In this document: piece after piece, positions 12,199 through 24,830 of the stretch | Layout: every line of letters begins with the position of its first letter | How positions within the stretch are numbered: position 1 is the stretch's first letter | NCBI RefSeq assembly: GCF_000499845.2 | Contig: NC_023753.2 | Location: forward strand, 7,827,791-7,891,790 | Source of the DNA: Phaseolus vulgaris | Taxonomy: Eukaryota; Streptophyta; Magnoliopsida; Fabales; Fabaceae | Length of the DNA stretch: 64,000 nucleotides | Reading direction: 5' to 3' | The notes under the pieces: model-generated | Told to the model about the DNA's origin: nothing | What the model saw: only the letters and a program-made list of their open reading frames with translations | The model's database searches: none | Translations under genes and position numbers: made by a program

Positions 12199-14050
12199 GG
12201 TGGGTCTTAGATTATGACAATCAATTAAATAAAAATATTATCCAAAACAAAAAGGGAAAAGTTAACCTAGAGAGTTAGGTTATGATGTACGTGGATTCAA
12301 GAAAAATAGTTTCTATAATCATTATTAATATTTTTTTTAAACGGTGATTAATGATATTTTCAATATTTAATTCATTATTTTGAAAGATGAGAAGACCATG
12401 GATATTTAATGTGAAAAGAGGTCATTATAATTTAATACAATTTTCTAAAATTTACTTGTTAACAAAAAAAAACTTTATTTCTTCTTCTTCCCTTTATTTA
12501 TGTGTAACTTTTTTTTTCATCGTGGTTTAAAATTGCAATTTCTATAATTTTATTATCCTCCTTTTCATCATGGAATGTAATTTCTAAAAATTATAGTAAT
12601 TTATTCATTAACCTTTCATCGCATGTAGTTTTTTCGTCAGTCAGTGTTTTGAAATTAGTCTAGTAAATAGTTACGTCACTCTTTTTTTTCTATTTTTAGT
12701 TCTACTTTATTTCCGGGTTATTTCTTAATGTGTTGAGAAGAAAAAAAATCCATGAATATGATCGTCTTATAATACTTTCTATATTTACTATAGTATTACT
12801 AGCTAAGAAAATTTCAAATTAAGTTGACGGTTGTATTTATGTTGAATAATTTTAAACTACATAAAAAATAATTGTTAATTTTCTTTTTCAATCTATATTA
12901 AGGATTTGATTATGAATCTGAAATTAATTTTTAATTAAAAAGGAAATATCTTTTACATTGAATGAAAAAATATATGATAGATTTATCAGAGTCCATAAAC
13001 TTGTTCCATACAAATTAAATTTGTTCCATGTAAAGTAAAAAACAAAATAAAAAGATAAATACTTTTATTATCTTAAATCATGATATTTTGTTTCAATTTT
13101 TATATTTCTATATTTGGGAGAGAGAAATTACTCTCTCTTTTTTCTCTACAAAATCCTTAATCTAAACGTAGATATCTCTTCACATCTTTTCTCTTTAACT
13201 GTGAAACTCATGAAGCAAACAAAATCTATGATTTTTGCTTTAGAATTTCGAAAGAAACCAAATCTCTTTGGCAAATATCCTCCTCCATTATTAGCCACAA
13301 GATTTTTCCAAGGTTCTATTGTAAGGTTTGACCGAAAACAGTGGAACTCTTAATCACTTAGATTAGCGATTAAATTAGTTAGATTTCATTTTACATGAAC
13401 TATTATTTATTTTTTAAAATAGAAGGAATCAGGTACTTTGTAGCTGAATTATGAAGTGTAATGAAAGTTAATGATGAAGTTTGGTAGTGATTATTATATG
13501 GTATCCCTGTGAGTGTATGTGTATGAAGAGATGATAGGACATAATATAGTATAAGATGGATGGAATGATAAACATATGATGAACCGAAACATGTCTGAAA
13601 GGGCAACTTTAAAATTGAACGATAATCCTGAAACGTGAATGTTGTAGACCATATGAGTGGATTCTCAAATAATTGTGGTCCCAGAAGAATGTCATGCGCA
13701 TGTAGGAAGAAAGAAAGTAAAATTTCTTTGTTGTTATGGTCTTTGTTGGTGGAGCACTAGATTTTATATGAAAAAATCCTACCCCACACAAAAATCCTGA
13801 ATTTCGTTGGATTTGGACTCACACTCAGTAGTGCGTGCCAAATATTTTGGAAGATAATCTTCTCACTTACTTCACACTTTTCTTTTCCACTATTAGGAAG
13901 CACCAGATTCACAGAAAGAACACGTATCTACCTTAAAACGTGTTTCTCAAATTGCTTGAAACCTTATTGCGGAAATAAGTGCTTCGTGTTAATTTCTTTT
14001 AAAAAAGTGGATAGATAGATAGATATTGTGTAAGGATCCAAGTTTTTTAT
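12199..14050. other. AT-rich spacer
   Basis: No supportable gene. 13114-13353 is an open frame without recognisable motifs or a convincing codon pattern. 13400-14050 is of mixed complexity and holds a short GATA run near 14010. Confidence 0.5.
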
Positions 14051-14059
14051 GCTAACTGT

Positions 14060-14462
14060 GCCAGAGTTCGTATGATAAATGTTTCACGATTACTTGTCCA
14101 TTGTACAATTTGGGTTGACATAGTGAGCGAAATCTGGAATTATAGAAACTCAGTCATCTTTAATAGCGGAGTGGCAAATGTGTTTGAAGTGTTCGCTTCG
14201 GTGCAAGTTAAGGTATGGTCTTGGATTCATGCAAAGTCTCGTTTTGCATATTTCCCGTATTCTGGTTGGGTTTTAAATTCTATGGCTTGTATGAAGTTGA
14301 TTCATTAAGGTTGAGTAGTGTTGGTTGGTAATCCCTTTACTAAGTTGGTAGGTAGGTGATCTAATAGGAGTTTATTGTCAGGTATTTATGTATAAGGGTT
14401 GGACCACTCCTGAACTGGTTCCTATTTATTTATTTATTTTTATTGCCGATAAAAAATAAAAA
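14060..14462 (+). mobile_element. 5'-truncated LINE: reverse-transcriptase C-terminus and 3'UTR
   Basis: Codons 14072-14308 match the zf-RVT/C-terminal end of plant non-LTR retrotransposon ORF2. The pattern is EIWNYRNSVIFNSGVANV, then a Trp-rich VKVWSWIHAKSR, then a YSGWVLNSMACMK ending. The following 150 bp are a typical LINE 3'UTR: GTTGGACCACTCCTGAACTGG, a T-rich stretch, then TTGCCGATAAAAAATAAAA as the degenerate tail at 14443-14462. Everything 5' of this is missing, the usual product of incomplete target-primed reverse transcription. I could not locate a target-site duplication with confidence. Confidence 0.85.
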
Positions 14463-15611
14463 TTCCAATGTATCATTGAGTTTCAATCTTTTTAATGCTT
14501 GCTATTACATCCCAATTTACTCTTACTTTTTTGCTTGGTATTGCAATATTTACTCTTGTAAAACTCACTGTGAAAAGAACATGTTATTTGAACTCGATTT
14601 ATTATTTCAGCCTTTCAAGTTCTTACTTTTATTTTTTGTGAAAATACTTATATAAAAAAATTAAAATTAAAATCAACAAAATTTTGTTTTCAATTGAATT
14701 GATTTTGATCAACAGAAACATGTAAAAAATCATTTTTTTTAACTTGGGGTGTTTGAATAGCAATTTGGGAAAGCGATATCGGCCCATACAGAGCCCATAA
14801 ACACACACAAACCCAAATAAAAACTGCCCAAAACAAAGTTCACGCAGCCGAAACTAAAAACCATTGCGTCTTTTTCGTTGTTGGTTCTTCTCCACGCCAC
14901 TCCACTTTTTCGAATTTTTTTTTTCACTTTTTAGTCCTTCCATGATTTTTCAACGGAAGTTTTTGTTTTCTGTGGTTTAATATATTTGCATAACTCAGTG
15001 TATTGAACAGATTTTCATTGGTTTTTTATTTTTCATTGGCTTTTAACCTAACTACTGCCGTCGCCACCACCACCAAGATTTTTCGTCATGCACACACAGT
15101 TACATTGTTTGTGAAGGCTTTTGATGAACGCCATTGTCTTAAAATTGCATGATTTGTTCTGAGCTATGGGATCTGAGGGCGTTTTCACGCTTTTACCTCA
15201 GTTCACCGAAGGTTTTGTTCTGTTTGTATGTGCCCGATGATGGAGTAGCACCGTCTATGCTCTGTGATATCATCATGCTATATTTCCCTTTGCCGTCTTC
15301 GTTATTGTTTGGTGTTTTCTACGTTTTTTGTTCTTTCGTTTCTCGATTACTTGTATTTTGGAGAAACACTAATAGTTTGACGGCTAAATGGCCGATTAAA
15401 ACCTGTTAGATGGTTAAATCTGAAAGGATTTTGTTTGTTAAATATGAAGCAGTGACCAAAATTTTGATCTAGGGTTTCCTGGGGTTAAAACTCATGTTTA
15501 CTGTTTTAACTGATTTAGATGACATTTGGCATGATGCTTTCTATGCTGCCCAATGATGGATAAATAGTCTATTGAACAGCTACATGGTTTTGTTCGTAAC
15601 TGGACCTGCAC

Positions 15612-15714
15612 CTATCTCTTTCTCTTTCTCTCTCTTTCTGTCTTTCTCTACGTGTGTGTGTGTGCGCGCGTCTATCTCTCGATCGTTCTATTCATACATA
15701 TATATATATATACA
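15612..15714. repeat. Compound microsatellite (CT)n-(GT)n-(TA)n
   Basis: Consecutive TTTCTC, GTGTGTGCGCGC and ATATATATA tracts. Confidence 0.85.
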
Positions 15715-16266
15715 CAAATTAATTTGAGATGGTGCAAGAAGGCTGTGAACGAAGCCTGTGATGAAGCTGTAGATGATCTGTGTTTAGCTATGATATCTGA
15801 GGGTTATGCGTTCTATTTTATTTTGCAACACCAGTGTTCTCCGTTTGTTTCAGCAATTTTTCTATTGTTCTTATTAGATATGTTAGCAGAACTACACAAT
15901 TTTTTATTAACATCTGAAACCCTGTGGCTTAATGCATTTGAAATAATCAGGGGAAATGTGCAAGGAGACTTGTTTATGTGATTTTTTTATAATGTAGTAA
16001 CTCTTCACCCTGCCCAGTGATACCGAATTGACTAGTTAGCAACTTATTTGTTCTGTTCATAACTGGATGTGATTTTCCTTCTCTTGTGTATTTGTAAATG
16101 ATTCATGATATTGTGAAATAGCCAAACTAATGAAAATTCTTTAGCTGATATGTGAGGGTTACGCTTTTCCTGTCTTCTAACAATATATTTTTCTTCTTTT
16201 GGCAGTGATTTTTTACATTTGTTCTTAGATTTAATGATGATATGCTAACATTCTTTTATTAAAATC

Positions 16267-16440
16267 TAGGTTTAATGCCACTTTTGGTCCCAATGTAAGT
16301 GACTAAAAAACAGTTTCAACGCTAATTTTGTTTAAAACGACTCCATGTGAAGTTGGTTAAGTTGGTGATGACTTGACAGACAGATTGAATTTCTTTTGAA
16401 CGCCTTTACAGTGGCAGAATAGGTGGTGGGTTGAGATTTT
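16267..16440. repeat. Transposon-end-like fragment
   Basis: The phrase TTTAATGCCACTTTTGGTCCC at 16270 is the kind of terminal sequence seen in Mutator-like MITEs of legumes. No matching opposite terminus was found nearby, so this is a weak call. Confidence 0.3.
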
Positions 16441-16693
16441 CCCCTTTAATGTAGTTGCTTTAGTCATCTTCCAATCTTAGAGGCCAAGAACCCCAACAGG
16501 TGCTGCTCCATTTTCTATCCCTCTTAATTCTTTCTCAAATCTTCACATGGTTTCACGTCAAAATCTCTTTTTTCTCCCGTTTTCCCACTTTCATTGTAAT
16601 GATTTAATTCTCTGTCCTGCCCAATGATGGACATCGAACGACTTCTTTGTTTTGGTCATAACCTGTCATGTGCCATTACTTCTCTCTCTCAGT

Positions 16694-16730
16694 ATCTATC
16701 TATCTATTTATCTATCTATCTTTCTATCTC
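16694..16730. repeat. (TATC)n microsatellite
   Basis: Repeated TATC/TCTA units with one or two interruptions. Confidence 0.85.
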
Positions 16731-17264
16731 TCCATCAGTTTATGTGTATGTATGTAGTTGGTGCATGTGGGATGTGAATGAAGCCTGTTTAGAAGTCGTA
16801 GATGATTTTACTTAGCCATGAGATCTGAGGGTTATGGACTACTTCTTCCAAAAATGAATGTAAAAGATCTATGTTCCTGGTGTTATGGACTGAACTGTTC
16901 TAAAGTCTGAAGTGCCTATTTATGTTTTTTTTTCTACAATGTGTTGTTTGGCAAGATAAAAAAGCACTTGTATTATTTGTTTTTTGATGGCCATGATTTT
17001 GACTAAAGGCTTGATATTTTTCAAGTATTATCAGCAAAATTGAAAACTTAGGAAGACATGGAAATGACTCTGTTCTCTTCCATACAAAATTTATGATTTT
17101 TTCAAGTCATTTCCTTCTTTCATATCAAAGAGTCATTCCCACACTCCCACAGCTTTTCCTTGTTAGTTCTCTTGGTTTGTCCTTTACATCTACACTTGCT
17201 TACCTGTTCCTCGCTTTACCTTTTATTCCAAAAGTGGTCCGTCAGTGTCTGTTGCTAGCTACAC

Positions 17265-17502
17265 ATATTTTCACTTGGAAGGAATTCCAGTTGATGTTTG
17301 GAACCAACAGTAAAGTATTTTGCATGTGCATGTAAATACCAAACAGCTAAAATCTCTTACAACATTACATATTTCAGTATTTAGATATTTTCACTTGGAA
17401 GGAATTCCAGTTGATGTTTGGAACCAACAGTAAAGTATTCTGCATGTGCATGTAAATACCAAACAGCCAAATTCTCCTACAACATTACATATCAGTATTT
17501 AG
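17265..17502. repeat. Tandem duplication, two copies of about 120 bp
   Basis: 17265-17384 and 17385-17502 are nearly identical, both containing TCACTTGGAAGGAATTCCAG and TGCATGTGCATGTAAATACC. The period is 120 bp (TCACTTGG at 17271 and 17391). The copies differ by a few substitutions and a short deletion near the end, so the duplication is fairly recent. Confidence 0.95.
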
Positions 17503-18262
17503 TATATAAATTATCAATGTTGTGTTTTACAGCTGTCATTGGTCAAATATTGTTTTGTTTACTGAATGTGTTGAATTTTTAACTGTGTTTCATATTCATG
17601 AGTGATTATATTCTAATATTGTTTTAACTTGAAGAAACATATGGCCCACACTATAAAAAGCTTCTTATTGAAGATAATGCTACCTCGAACTATTTTTCTA
17701 GTAATTCAGTAGCCATGAAATCTTTGTTCGTTTTCGTGGTCATAAGAATAAACCCAAGCCTTTTTCTTTTCTTTTTTTCGTGATTAGCTTTGTAACATTT
17801 ATTAGTTTATTATCTAAATCAATTCTATGTTCCAAAAAAAACTGTTTTATCTTTTTCTATATTATGCATCGGATGTAAACATAAATCATTATTACTTGTG
17901 TTGTTGAGGTTTTTATAATAGTTTGTTCACTCGTGTTAAGGTAATACATGTTTGCTCACTTGTGTATTGCTAGGAGGTTGAGGGTCTTGTCTGCACTACG
18001 GTGTTCTTTGTATATTAAAGCCTTTTATTTCTTATACAACTAGTTAAGTTGATAGTGTCATTTTAGTTATGATTTTTTTTTTGCACTTAAATGTTTTTTG
18101 TTATAACTGAGTGTCATATTTCTTCTGTTTGCCCAATGATGAATGCTCATTGTGAGATATGGTACTTTAGAATATTGTTGAAAGCCTTTCCATCTTTTCT
18201 GCCTTTCTTCCCACTGCCATCACCAACTCTGCTGCTGCTTCTCTTCTTTCTCTTCATTCTCT

Positions 18263-18313
18263 TTGCTGCTGTTGCTGCTGTTGTTGTTATTATTATTATT
18301 ATTATTATTATTG
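18263..18313. repeat. (TTG/CTG)n-(TTA)n trinucleotide repeat
   Basis: GCTGTTGCTGCTGTTG passing into nine or so ATT units. Confidence 0.9.
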
Positions 18314-19330
18314 CTGGTGGCAAGTAGAGATGACGGAGGTTGTGGGTTTGAAGTGCTAAGAGGATTGTCGAAAGGCTTTTATGGATGTTGAAATAGTACC
18401 CAATTGAACTTATCTGAGAGCACAAAATAGTTTCTGTACATTACTATTATCTGTTATGCATTTTTTGTGTGTAATACGTGTGGCATTGATCAAATATTGC
18501 CCATGGAATTTAGGTAATTGTTATGAGTTCCCATGTTCTTTATGTCTTTTTTTCCTGATTTTTTTGGCTAACTTGATTGTTCATGTGCATAGTGATGTCT
18601 TGTCAGTAATGTGTTTTTTTTTCTGAAGAGCTGCACCGATATTTTGTTTTATAGGGACAATGTGATCGAACGTTTTTAAATTTCACTTGTCAAGTTTGGT
18701 AGCAGCTATGGTGATTCTTGTGCGCCTTCCGTCTTTTTTTACTCTTATGTTTAATGCCCTTTCGTGTTCTTGTATAATGATTGATGAAAATTATATAAAT
18801 ATTACAGTGCTTTTAACCTGACAATTTCCTTGTTGAAATAATATGGACAGGGAAACGCGGTTTCGTTAATAATCTTCAGCTGCAAATCTATTATTTATTG
18901 TGAGTTGTGGCCGGAGATTCTTTTGTATATAGATAGAGCGAAATCTGAGATGCTATATAGACGTTTACTTTTGAGCGTGATATTGATAAAGATTTATGTC
19001 TCCAATTTTGATGTGGTCGGTTACCGTGATTGGGATGAACTCGATGTTGTTCAGTTGATGTTTGCATATTTCATGTGACGTAATGTACTCGGAAATGATT
19101 CGTGCAAATTCAAGCTTTTCTTAACCCGTCTTGTGTCTCCTTTTTAGGACGTGTTTTTGCTTAATTAAATTGAAGTTCGTGATTTATTATGGGTTTTGGG
19201 TCATTGTTGAGTGCTTCAATTTCTTGAATCTATCAAAGCCAGGTCAATGAGGGTTGTTGGAAAATTGAATGATGTTGTCTGGTTGGAAAACGACTAGCAG
19301 AAGTACTGGTATTTGTAGGTATGAATCAAA

Positions 19331-22120
19331 CAGAACGTTTTTGTATTTCAAACGTAACAAGCCAATTGATTATTCTGATAAATAAGTATAAGCAGGAATT
19401 TGAGTACATTTTTTCTGCTGGCCAAATACTTTTATAGTGGACGAAAAGGCTTTAAATAGTCAATCATATAGTTAGAACTTGCTTCATTACTTCACATTAA
19501 TGATACTACTCCCAAATCATCTTTTATATAAGTAATTAATTTCACACTAATAAAGAAAATTATTTCATTTTATTAAAATTTTGGCTGCATCTTAATTTTT
19601 TTAATTTTATTCGTTGTTAAACCTAAAATGTTATTTTGATAATGTTAATATAACGCCATACATTGCTTAGAAGAATTAGAGTATTTGAAGTAAAATATTA
19701 AGTTTACTTTATCATTGGTGTGGATTTATTTTATAAATGAAAATGGAAGTACTATTTGACAGCGTTATTTGGATTGTTTTTCTGCCTCACAATTTGTTCA
19801 ATATATTATATACTAGAAAGTCTTTTAATAATGTAAATAATAAGAGTATGAAAATGACATGGATTTCATAATTATCTTCGTTCTCATAATTAGTTTTTAA
19901 AAAATCAAATATTAGGAATATTTATAGTTGTCTGGTCAAAAAATTATAGTGAAAATCTACATAAATTTAAAATTACTTGCATAAAATAGTTTATCTGTGA
20001 TTTGTAATTGCATTTTTTAATTACTTTATTACAATGCAATTATTGTCCAATGTCATGAAATCTTTATATTTTTAAAAGTTTTTTTTTATTGAAAAACATA
20101 AGCAATATTATATACTTTAGTATGAGTAAATTTGTTTCAACATGTAGTGAAATTTTTTTTGGGCCAACACTTAATTTTTAGAGTTTGGCCATTTTAGAGT
20201 TTGGTTGGGCCAACAACACTACTAGGAAGAATCTAGAAGATTGTTTAGCATCTCTAAAAAAAACTTTGAAAGTAAAGTGTCTCACAAATTGAAGAACATT
20301 TTATTACTTAAATCAAAGATAAAAAAGCATGTACAAAATACTTCTATTTATAGGAAAAAGTCTCTTAAAATTTCTCAAATGAGATTGTGACAAGTGTAAC
20401 CTCATTATTGTTACAATTCTTTCTACTGGGAGAGTGACAAATAACATGCTGTCATTGGAGTAAAATCTTCTCAATTGAGGAGAGGAAAACATGTGGACTT
20501 TCATGTCTTCTTTGCCTACATTTCTATTTGCACCCCTCTTTTACCATTTTACACCTTACTCTTCTTTCTATTTGCACATTATTCTACTTTGACCCAAAAT
20601 ATAAAACTCAATACTTCTTAACTACTATATATACAATTTTTATAAGGCTAAGAAGAAGAAAAAAATTCTACAATTTCTTCATTAAAGCTCGATTTTCATT
20701 TATTTTCTTAACCTCATTTTGCGTTTACAAAACAAATTCTCTGAAACGTGTAGTGAATCCAAAAAATCACTAGAACTCCAAAATGTAAGGTATAAAATCT
20801 TAAGTCGTTCAAACTTAAATAGTATATTATTGGGTGTCATTCTATCGATTCTTTCTTAATGTAAGACAAAATTTGTTTTCTTACCTAAAAATATTACATG
20901 TGAATATCAATCGTATTGTATGCAATTATATAAACATGTAACTATGATTATGCCACATGAATTTACTTATGAATTTAAAATGTTTTTCTTACAATATTTT
21001 TCATGGATAATTTGTAGATAATTAGTTTTTACCTACGGATTTCAAGCTTTTCCTACAAATTTTAATTGTTGGTGATCCTATGTTTCTTGTAATTTTTTAT
21101 AAGGGGTCTTCCCATTTTGTGTGTGTATAAAGTATTAGTAAAATTATCGACGTATGTGAAATAACTCATGTTTTCGATCCACGAGAATTGTTGGTGATGT
21201 TTCTTCCTCTACATGGATAAAAAATGAAAAAAAAGGGCATGTAAAGTTCATAAATACTCAAGTTAATACTTGGGGAGCCAACCCTTTGGCTTTTTTTAAT
21301 ATGTGTGCATGTGCAAGACAAACTTTGGGACACTCGGATTTACCTTGGAGTCTTACAAAATGAGATAAACTTGGCAGCATTACGCAGTGAATCATGGTTT
21401 TGTACAAGAAAACATTGAGATTATAAATGTGGACCTAATCATTTTTACTTGATTAATATTTGGAAATCACATGGCACATAAGTGTGATTTGTCCATAGCT
21501 TAAACAATAAAGGCACATCTAATTTATGATGGAGAGCAACCACACGTGAGATTGTTTAATAAATAAATTAATAAGATTTTGTTATTGGAGCACGAAACTT
21601 AAACAAATATGGAGGCACTTCCCTTTCCAATTCAATGCTCTAATTTATTCCTCCATCTTACAATTGTGGGGCTCCATTTTATTCTTTAATCTTTTTCTTT
21701 TATGTGCCTTTGTTTTTTCTTTCTCATAAATAAATATAAAGATAAGGTGTCATTCAGCACCAACTAAGAGCTTGCTGGTAGATGTAATAGTCATGAGAGC
21801 TAGTTGAATGTCCCTACCTCCAAATTTTAATTCAATATCAACCCTACTTCTTCTTACAATCAAAGTCCTTTTCTAGTTCCCTTTTTCCATGGAAAACAAT
21901 TTGTGGAGACAAACACTACAAACATATTCATTATCAATTATTCAAAATAATATGATGTTGTTTTAGTAAAAGAAAAACTTTAAGGTAATAGATTTATAGA
22001 TGTTAAATTACTTCTTCTTTTTTTTATACTCAAACACTACAATTATTAAATAAAAACTAAGCTTTTTTATGGGTCAGAACCATCAATAAGATACCACTTT
22101 GAAAGAGCTAGAATTATAAC
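19331..22120. other. Spacer; possible decayed LTR around 20150-20520
   Basis: No gene. 20205-20500, read on the minus strand, has a CCTATAAATAGAAG promoter-like string at 20346-20357 and TG-rich ends resembling an LTR. I could define neither ends nor a TSD. The rest is AT-rich with no recognisable content. Confidence 0.4.
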
Positions 22121-22414
22121 CTTGTGTCAAGACCTACGGGCCGGGGGATAATCTCAGGTAGACAATTTCTATATAGCGTAGGCCTCCTCAAAGGTAACGG
22201 AGGCGTGCAAAGGTTTCCTCGAGTCAGACGGAGATTGGCCCTCGAGTGCAAAGACAGAAGGGAGTTTGACTGCAAGATCCACCTGTCGAGCAGGGACAAA
22301 AGTCGACCTTAGTGATCCGACGATGCCGAGTGGAAGGATCGTCGCTGAACGAATAAAAGTTACTCTAGGGATAACAGACTGTCTTCCCCAAGAGTTCACA
22401 TCGACGGAAAGGTT
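22121..22414 (+). pseudogene. Organellar (plastid-type) 23S rRNA fragment in nuclear DNA
   Basis: Nearly 300 bp of high GC in an AT-rich setting matches domain V of bacterial-type 23S rRNA. Landmarks are AAGGTAACGGAGGCGTGCAA near 22191, GATTGGCCCTCGAGTGCAAA near 22232, GTCGAGCAGGGACAAAAGTC near 22284 and TTACTCTAGGGATAACAGAC near 22360. CCCAAGAGTTCACATCGACG follows, near 22387. These segments line the peptidyl-transferase region. The GTAGGCCTCC part of the left segment fits plastid rRNA best, but the mitochondrial copy is not excluded. Several differences from the conserved sequence are G-to-A or C-to-T (AGGGATAACAGA where GGCTG-type is universal; GAGCAGGGACAAAAGTC for ...GACGAAAGTC). These are the expected marks of methylation-linked decay after transfer. 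Both ends stop abruptly, so it is a fragment and not a working rRNA gene. Confidence 0.93.
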
Positions 22415-22907
22415 TGATACCAAAAAATAATTAGTTTCTATATTTACTAAATTGAATATTATACTAAACATTTATAGTTAATTAGATACCAATTTAAAAA
22501 CTATTTATTAATAATAAAAAATAATATACATACCAATCATTTTTTAAACTCTAAAATAATATCTAATTTAATCAATATAATATCTAATTATTTTTTATTT
22601 TTAAAATTAATTTTTATTTAATTTTTTTAGTAGTTACACTTAAAGTTCTTAAATTCCAAATGATAACTTGTAAACGAATTCTCTCTTTAATTAAGGAAGA
22701 GAGTTTGACCAAAATATATTTTTGCATGAATATTATAGAGCATAAAACATGTGTATCATATGCGTGTATATTTGTATATAATTAATTTATTAGTATCAAC
22801 ATGATTTTGAAAACAGTTACTATAAAATTGAATAATTTTTAATATATGAAAATTATATATAATTGAATTATAATACAACTCTTCACTGCAATGTATTCTT
22901 ATTAAAG

Positions 22908-22911
<4 letters not shown>

Positions 22912-22956
<45 letters not shown>
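22912..22956. repeat. (TA)n microsatellite
   Basis: About 22 uninterrupted TA units. Confidence 0.95.
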
Positions 22957-22958
<2 letters not shown>

Positions 22959-23160
22959 CTAAATCAAACAAGCATCGCAAGGAAGATTAAGCTAATAATT
23001 AATGATATAAATAATAATGAAATAAATAAATATCAAATCAATAAATCAATTGATATAGCAACATAATTAAGTCAGTAGCTATTTAATTATTTAATTGGGT
23101 AAATATGTTTTAATTTTTTCAGTTTAAAGCTACTAATACCGTTCCAAAATTATTAGTTAG

Positions 23161-23257
23161 ACCTTAGTTTGTCTTTTTTTTTTGTCAACAAAAAATGAAA
23201 TAAAATTAAGGGGATACAAAGGGGTATCCCAACCCTTTTACACCTTAGTTTGTCTTT
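23161..23257 (-). mobile_element. Very short 5'-truncated LINE insertion with 16-bp TSD
   Basis: ACCTTAGTTTGTCTTT occurs at 23161-23176 and again at 23242-23257. Between them, read on the minus strand, lies about 65 bp: a LINE 3'-end-like sequence (AAGGGTTGGGATACCCC, then TTGTTGAC) ending in a poly-A run. A direct repeat of target DNA, 5' truncation and an A-tail together are the mark of target-primed reverse transcription. The CACTA element at 25590-25640 contains a related phrase. Confidence 0.85.
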
Positions 23258-24261
23258 ATCGATATCATCCATTATTAGTTAGTCCTTATATTATCTCATT
23301 TTCAAAATATATAGAGAAATCAACAAAATTTGTGACAATTGGCTTAATCATTGTTATTTCCAATGTTTTAGTTTTTGTTACTATTTTAAGATTAGCACTT
23401 GATTATATAGGCATGAATGCTTATTTTTTTTAATGGTAACTAATATTGTTTAATGTTTTATCTTTGTTACAAATTCAAAACCTAAGATGTGATATTATTT
23501 TGCTAGTGGTAACATGAAAAGGAATGTTATGTCTTTGTGATTGTCCATTTATTTTAGTTTTTCATAAATATAGTTTTCGAAACAATCTTATTTAGATGCA
23601 CTGTTCATAAATTAGATTTAAGTATTTCTTTTTAAAAGAGATTCAAAACTTAATTATGACGGACTAAAAAACGTAATTTTTGTAAATGTGTTTTAGTTAT
23701 TATAAATATATGAATTATTTTCTTTTCAATCCTACCAAAATATTTGTTTCTTTAAATATCTAACATTTTTTTAATTATTTTTTAGTAATTGCTTTGATTC
23801 TAAAAATGAAAAAAGATATATAATTGAAGTAACAAAAAATATTTCAATTAAGATAATTAGATTCTTCGATACACATTATTTAATTAAGTAATACACTCCT
23901 TATTTAGTATAAATAAGATATATATATATATATTATTTTTTATTTAATAATTTACTTTTAACATTCATATATTAATAGTTTAATTTTGTTAAAATATTTT
24001 GATTTACTTAAACTCTTATAATTTATTTTCTATATATTAATTTTGATATTATAATTTTGAATTATTGTAAAATATTTTCTAATTTTATAACCAAAAAATG
24101 TATATCTAAAATATAATATAATATATTTTATATTTATCTATTAAAATATACTAAAATTATATGTTCTATAAAAATAATAATAATTTTTCATCTTTATACA
24201 ATATAAATTAATTTTATTCATAATATACTAATATTTTGTGATTCATTATTTTTTTTCTTAG

Positions 24262-24292
<31 letters not shown>

Positions 24293-24365
24293 TATATTTG
24301 ATTAATTAAATTAAAAATTATTTTATAATTTAAAAATATTTTTTTAAATTAATATAAAAAATTGT
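23258..24365. other. AT-rich spacer between the LINE fragment and the CACTA element
   Basis: Poly-A/T and TATATA tracts (24263-24297 is A-run plus (TA)n). No gene seen. Confidence 0.6.
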
Positions 24366-24830
24366 TACTACAAAAAAAATGTATATTATCGTGGGGTAAA
24401 AACGAAGGCTAAGTATGAAAAACCTACGCAAAATGTCATTATCGTCGGCATAGCGTTAATAAGAATTTTGAAGCTAATATATATTGGCGGGTGCAGATGA
24501 CACATGGCGGGTGTTTTTTGCGTAGGTCAAGCGTGGGCTTAGCCTACAAGGAGTTTGGAAATTTATAAAAAATTGTGAGTTTGACCTACGCTAAGCTCAC
24601 AGAAAATTATATTAGCGTGAAATAAACTCACGCTAAGCCCACACAATTATATTAGCGTGGGCCAAGCCTTCAAAATGTCCAAATAGATTGAGTTTAGTTA
24701 CGAGGGGTACACAATAAGAGTAGGCTAAGCCTTCATGTTGGCAACAAATTAGCGTGGGCTTAGCCTTCAAAATATTTTTTATATTATTTATTTGAAAAAT
24801 TGTAGGCTTAGCCTACAAGTTTGGCACACA
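24366..24830. repeat. Left sub-terminal repeat cluster of the CACTA element
   Basis: The motif GCGTGGGCTTAGCCTNCAA and its reverse complement occur repeatedly here, e.g. near 24528, 24574, 24617, 24652, 24716, 24754 and 24806. In CACTA elements such repeats bind the TnpA-type protein during transposition. Confidence 0.8.

Larger units (their letters stand above)
14760..19330. other. Non-coding region with diverged internal repeats; possible lncRNA locus
   Basis: About 4.5 kb with no credible protein-coding exon. Near 14840-14900 the sequence has a leader-like CT-rich look on the + strand. Two phrases recur. CCC(A/G)(A/G)TGAT occurs at 15233, 15549, 16013, 16620 and 18132, twice followed by a TCATAACTGGA/CTGTC-like stretch. 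GATCTGAGGGTTATG-like sequence occurs near 15165, 15790, 16143 and 16818. GTGAACGAAGCCTGTGATGA (15746) is also echoed by GTGAATGAAGCCTGTTTAGA near 16776. The copies are diverged and unevenly spaced, as in old local duplications. The region could be introns of a non-coding transcript, an ancient duplicated pseudogene or unclassified repeat. Confidence 0.5.

Noticed and set aside
13114..13353. 79-codon + frame starting MGERNYSLFF
   Set aside because: No motif, no promoter or splice context, AT-driven composition.
18147..18425. Minus-strand 92-codon frame with an Ile/Thr/Ala run
   Set aside because: Product of the trinucleotide repeat at 18263-18313.
22114..22471. Short open frames over the GC-rich block
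   Set aside because: The DNA is a 23S rRNA fragment; the frames arise from its composition.
22912..22956. CRISPR or array-like structure in TA repeats
   Set aside because: Plain dinucleotide microsatellites; no spacers. Plant nuclear DNA has no CRISPR arrays.
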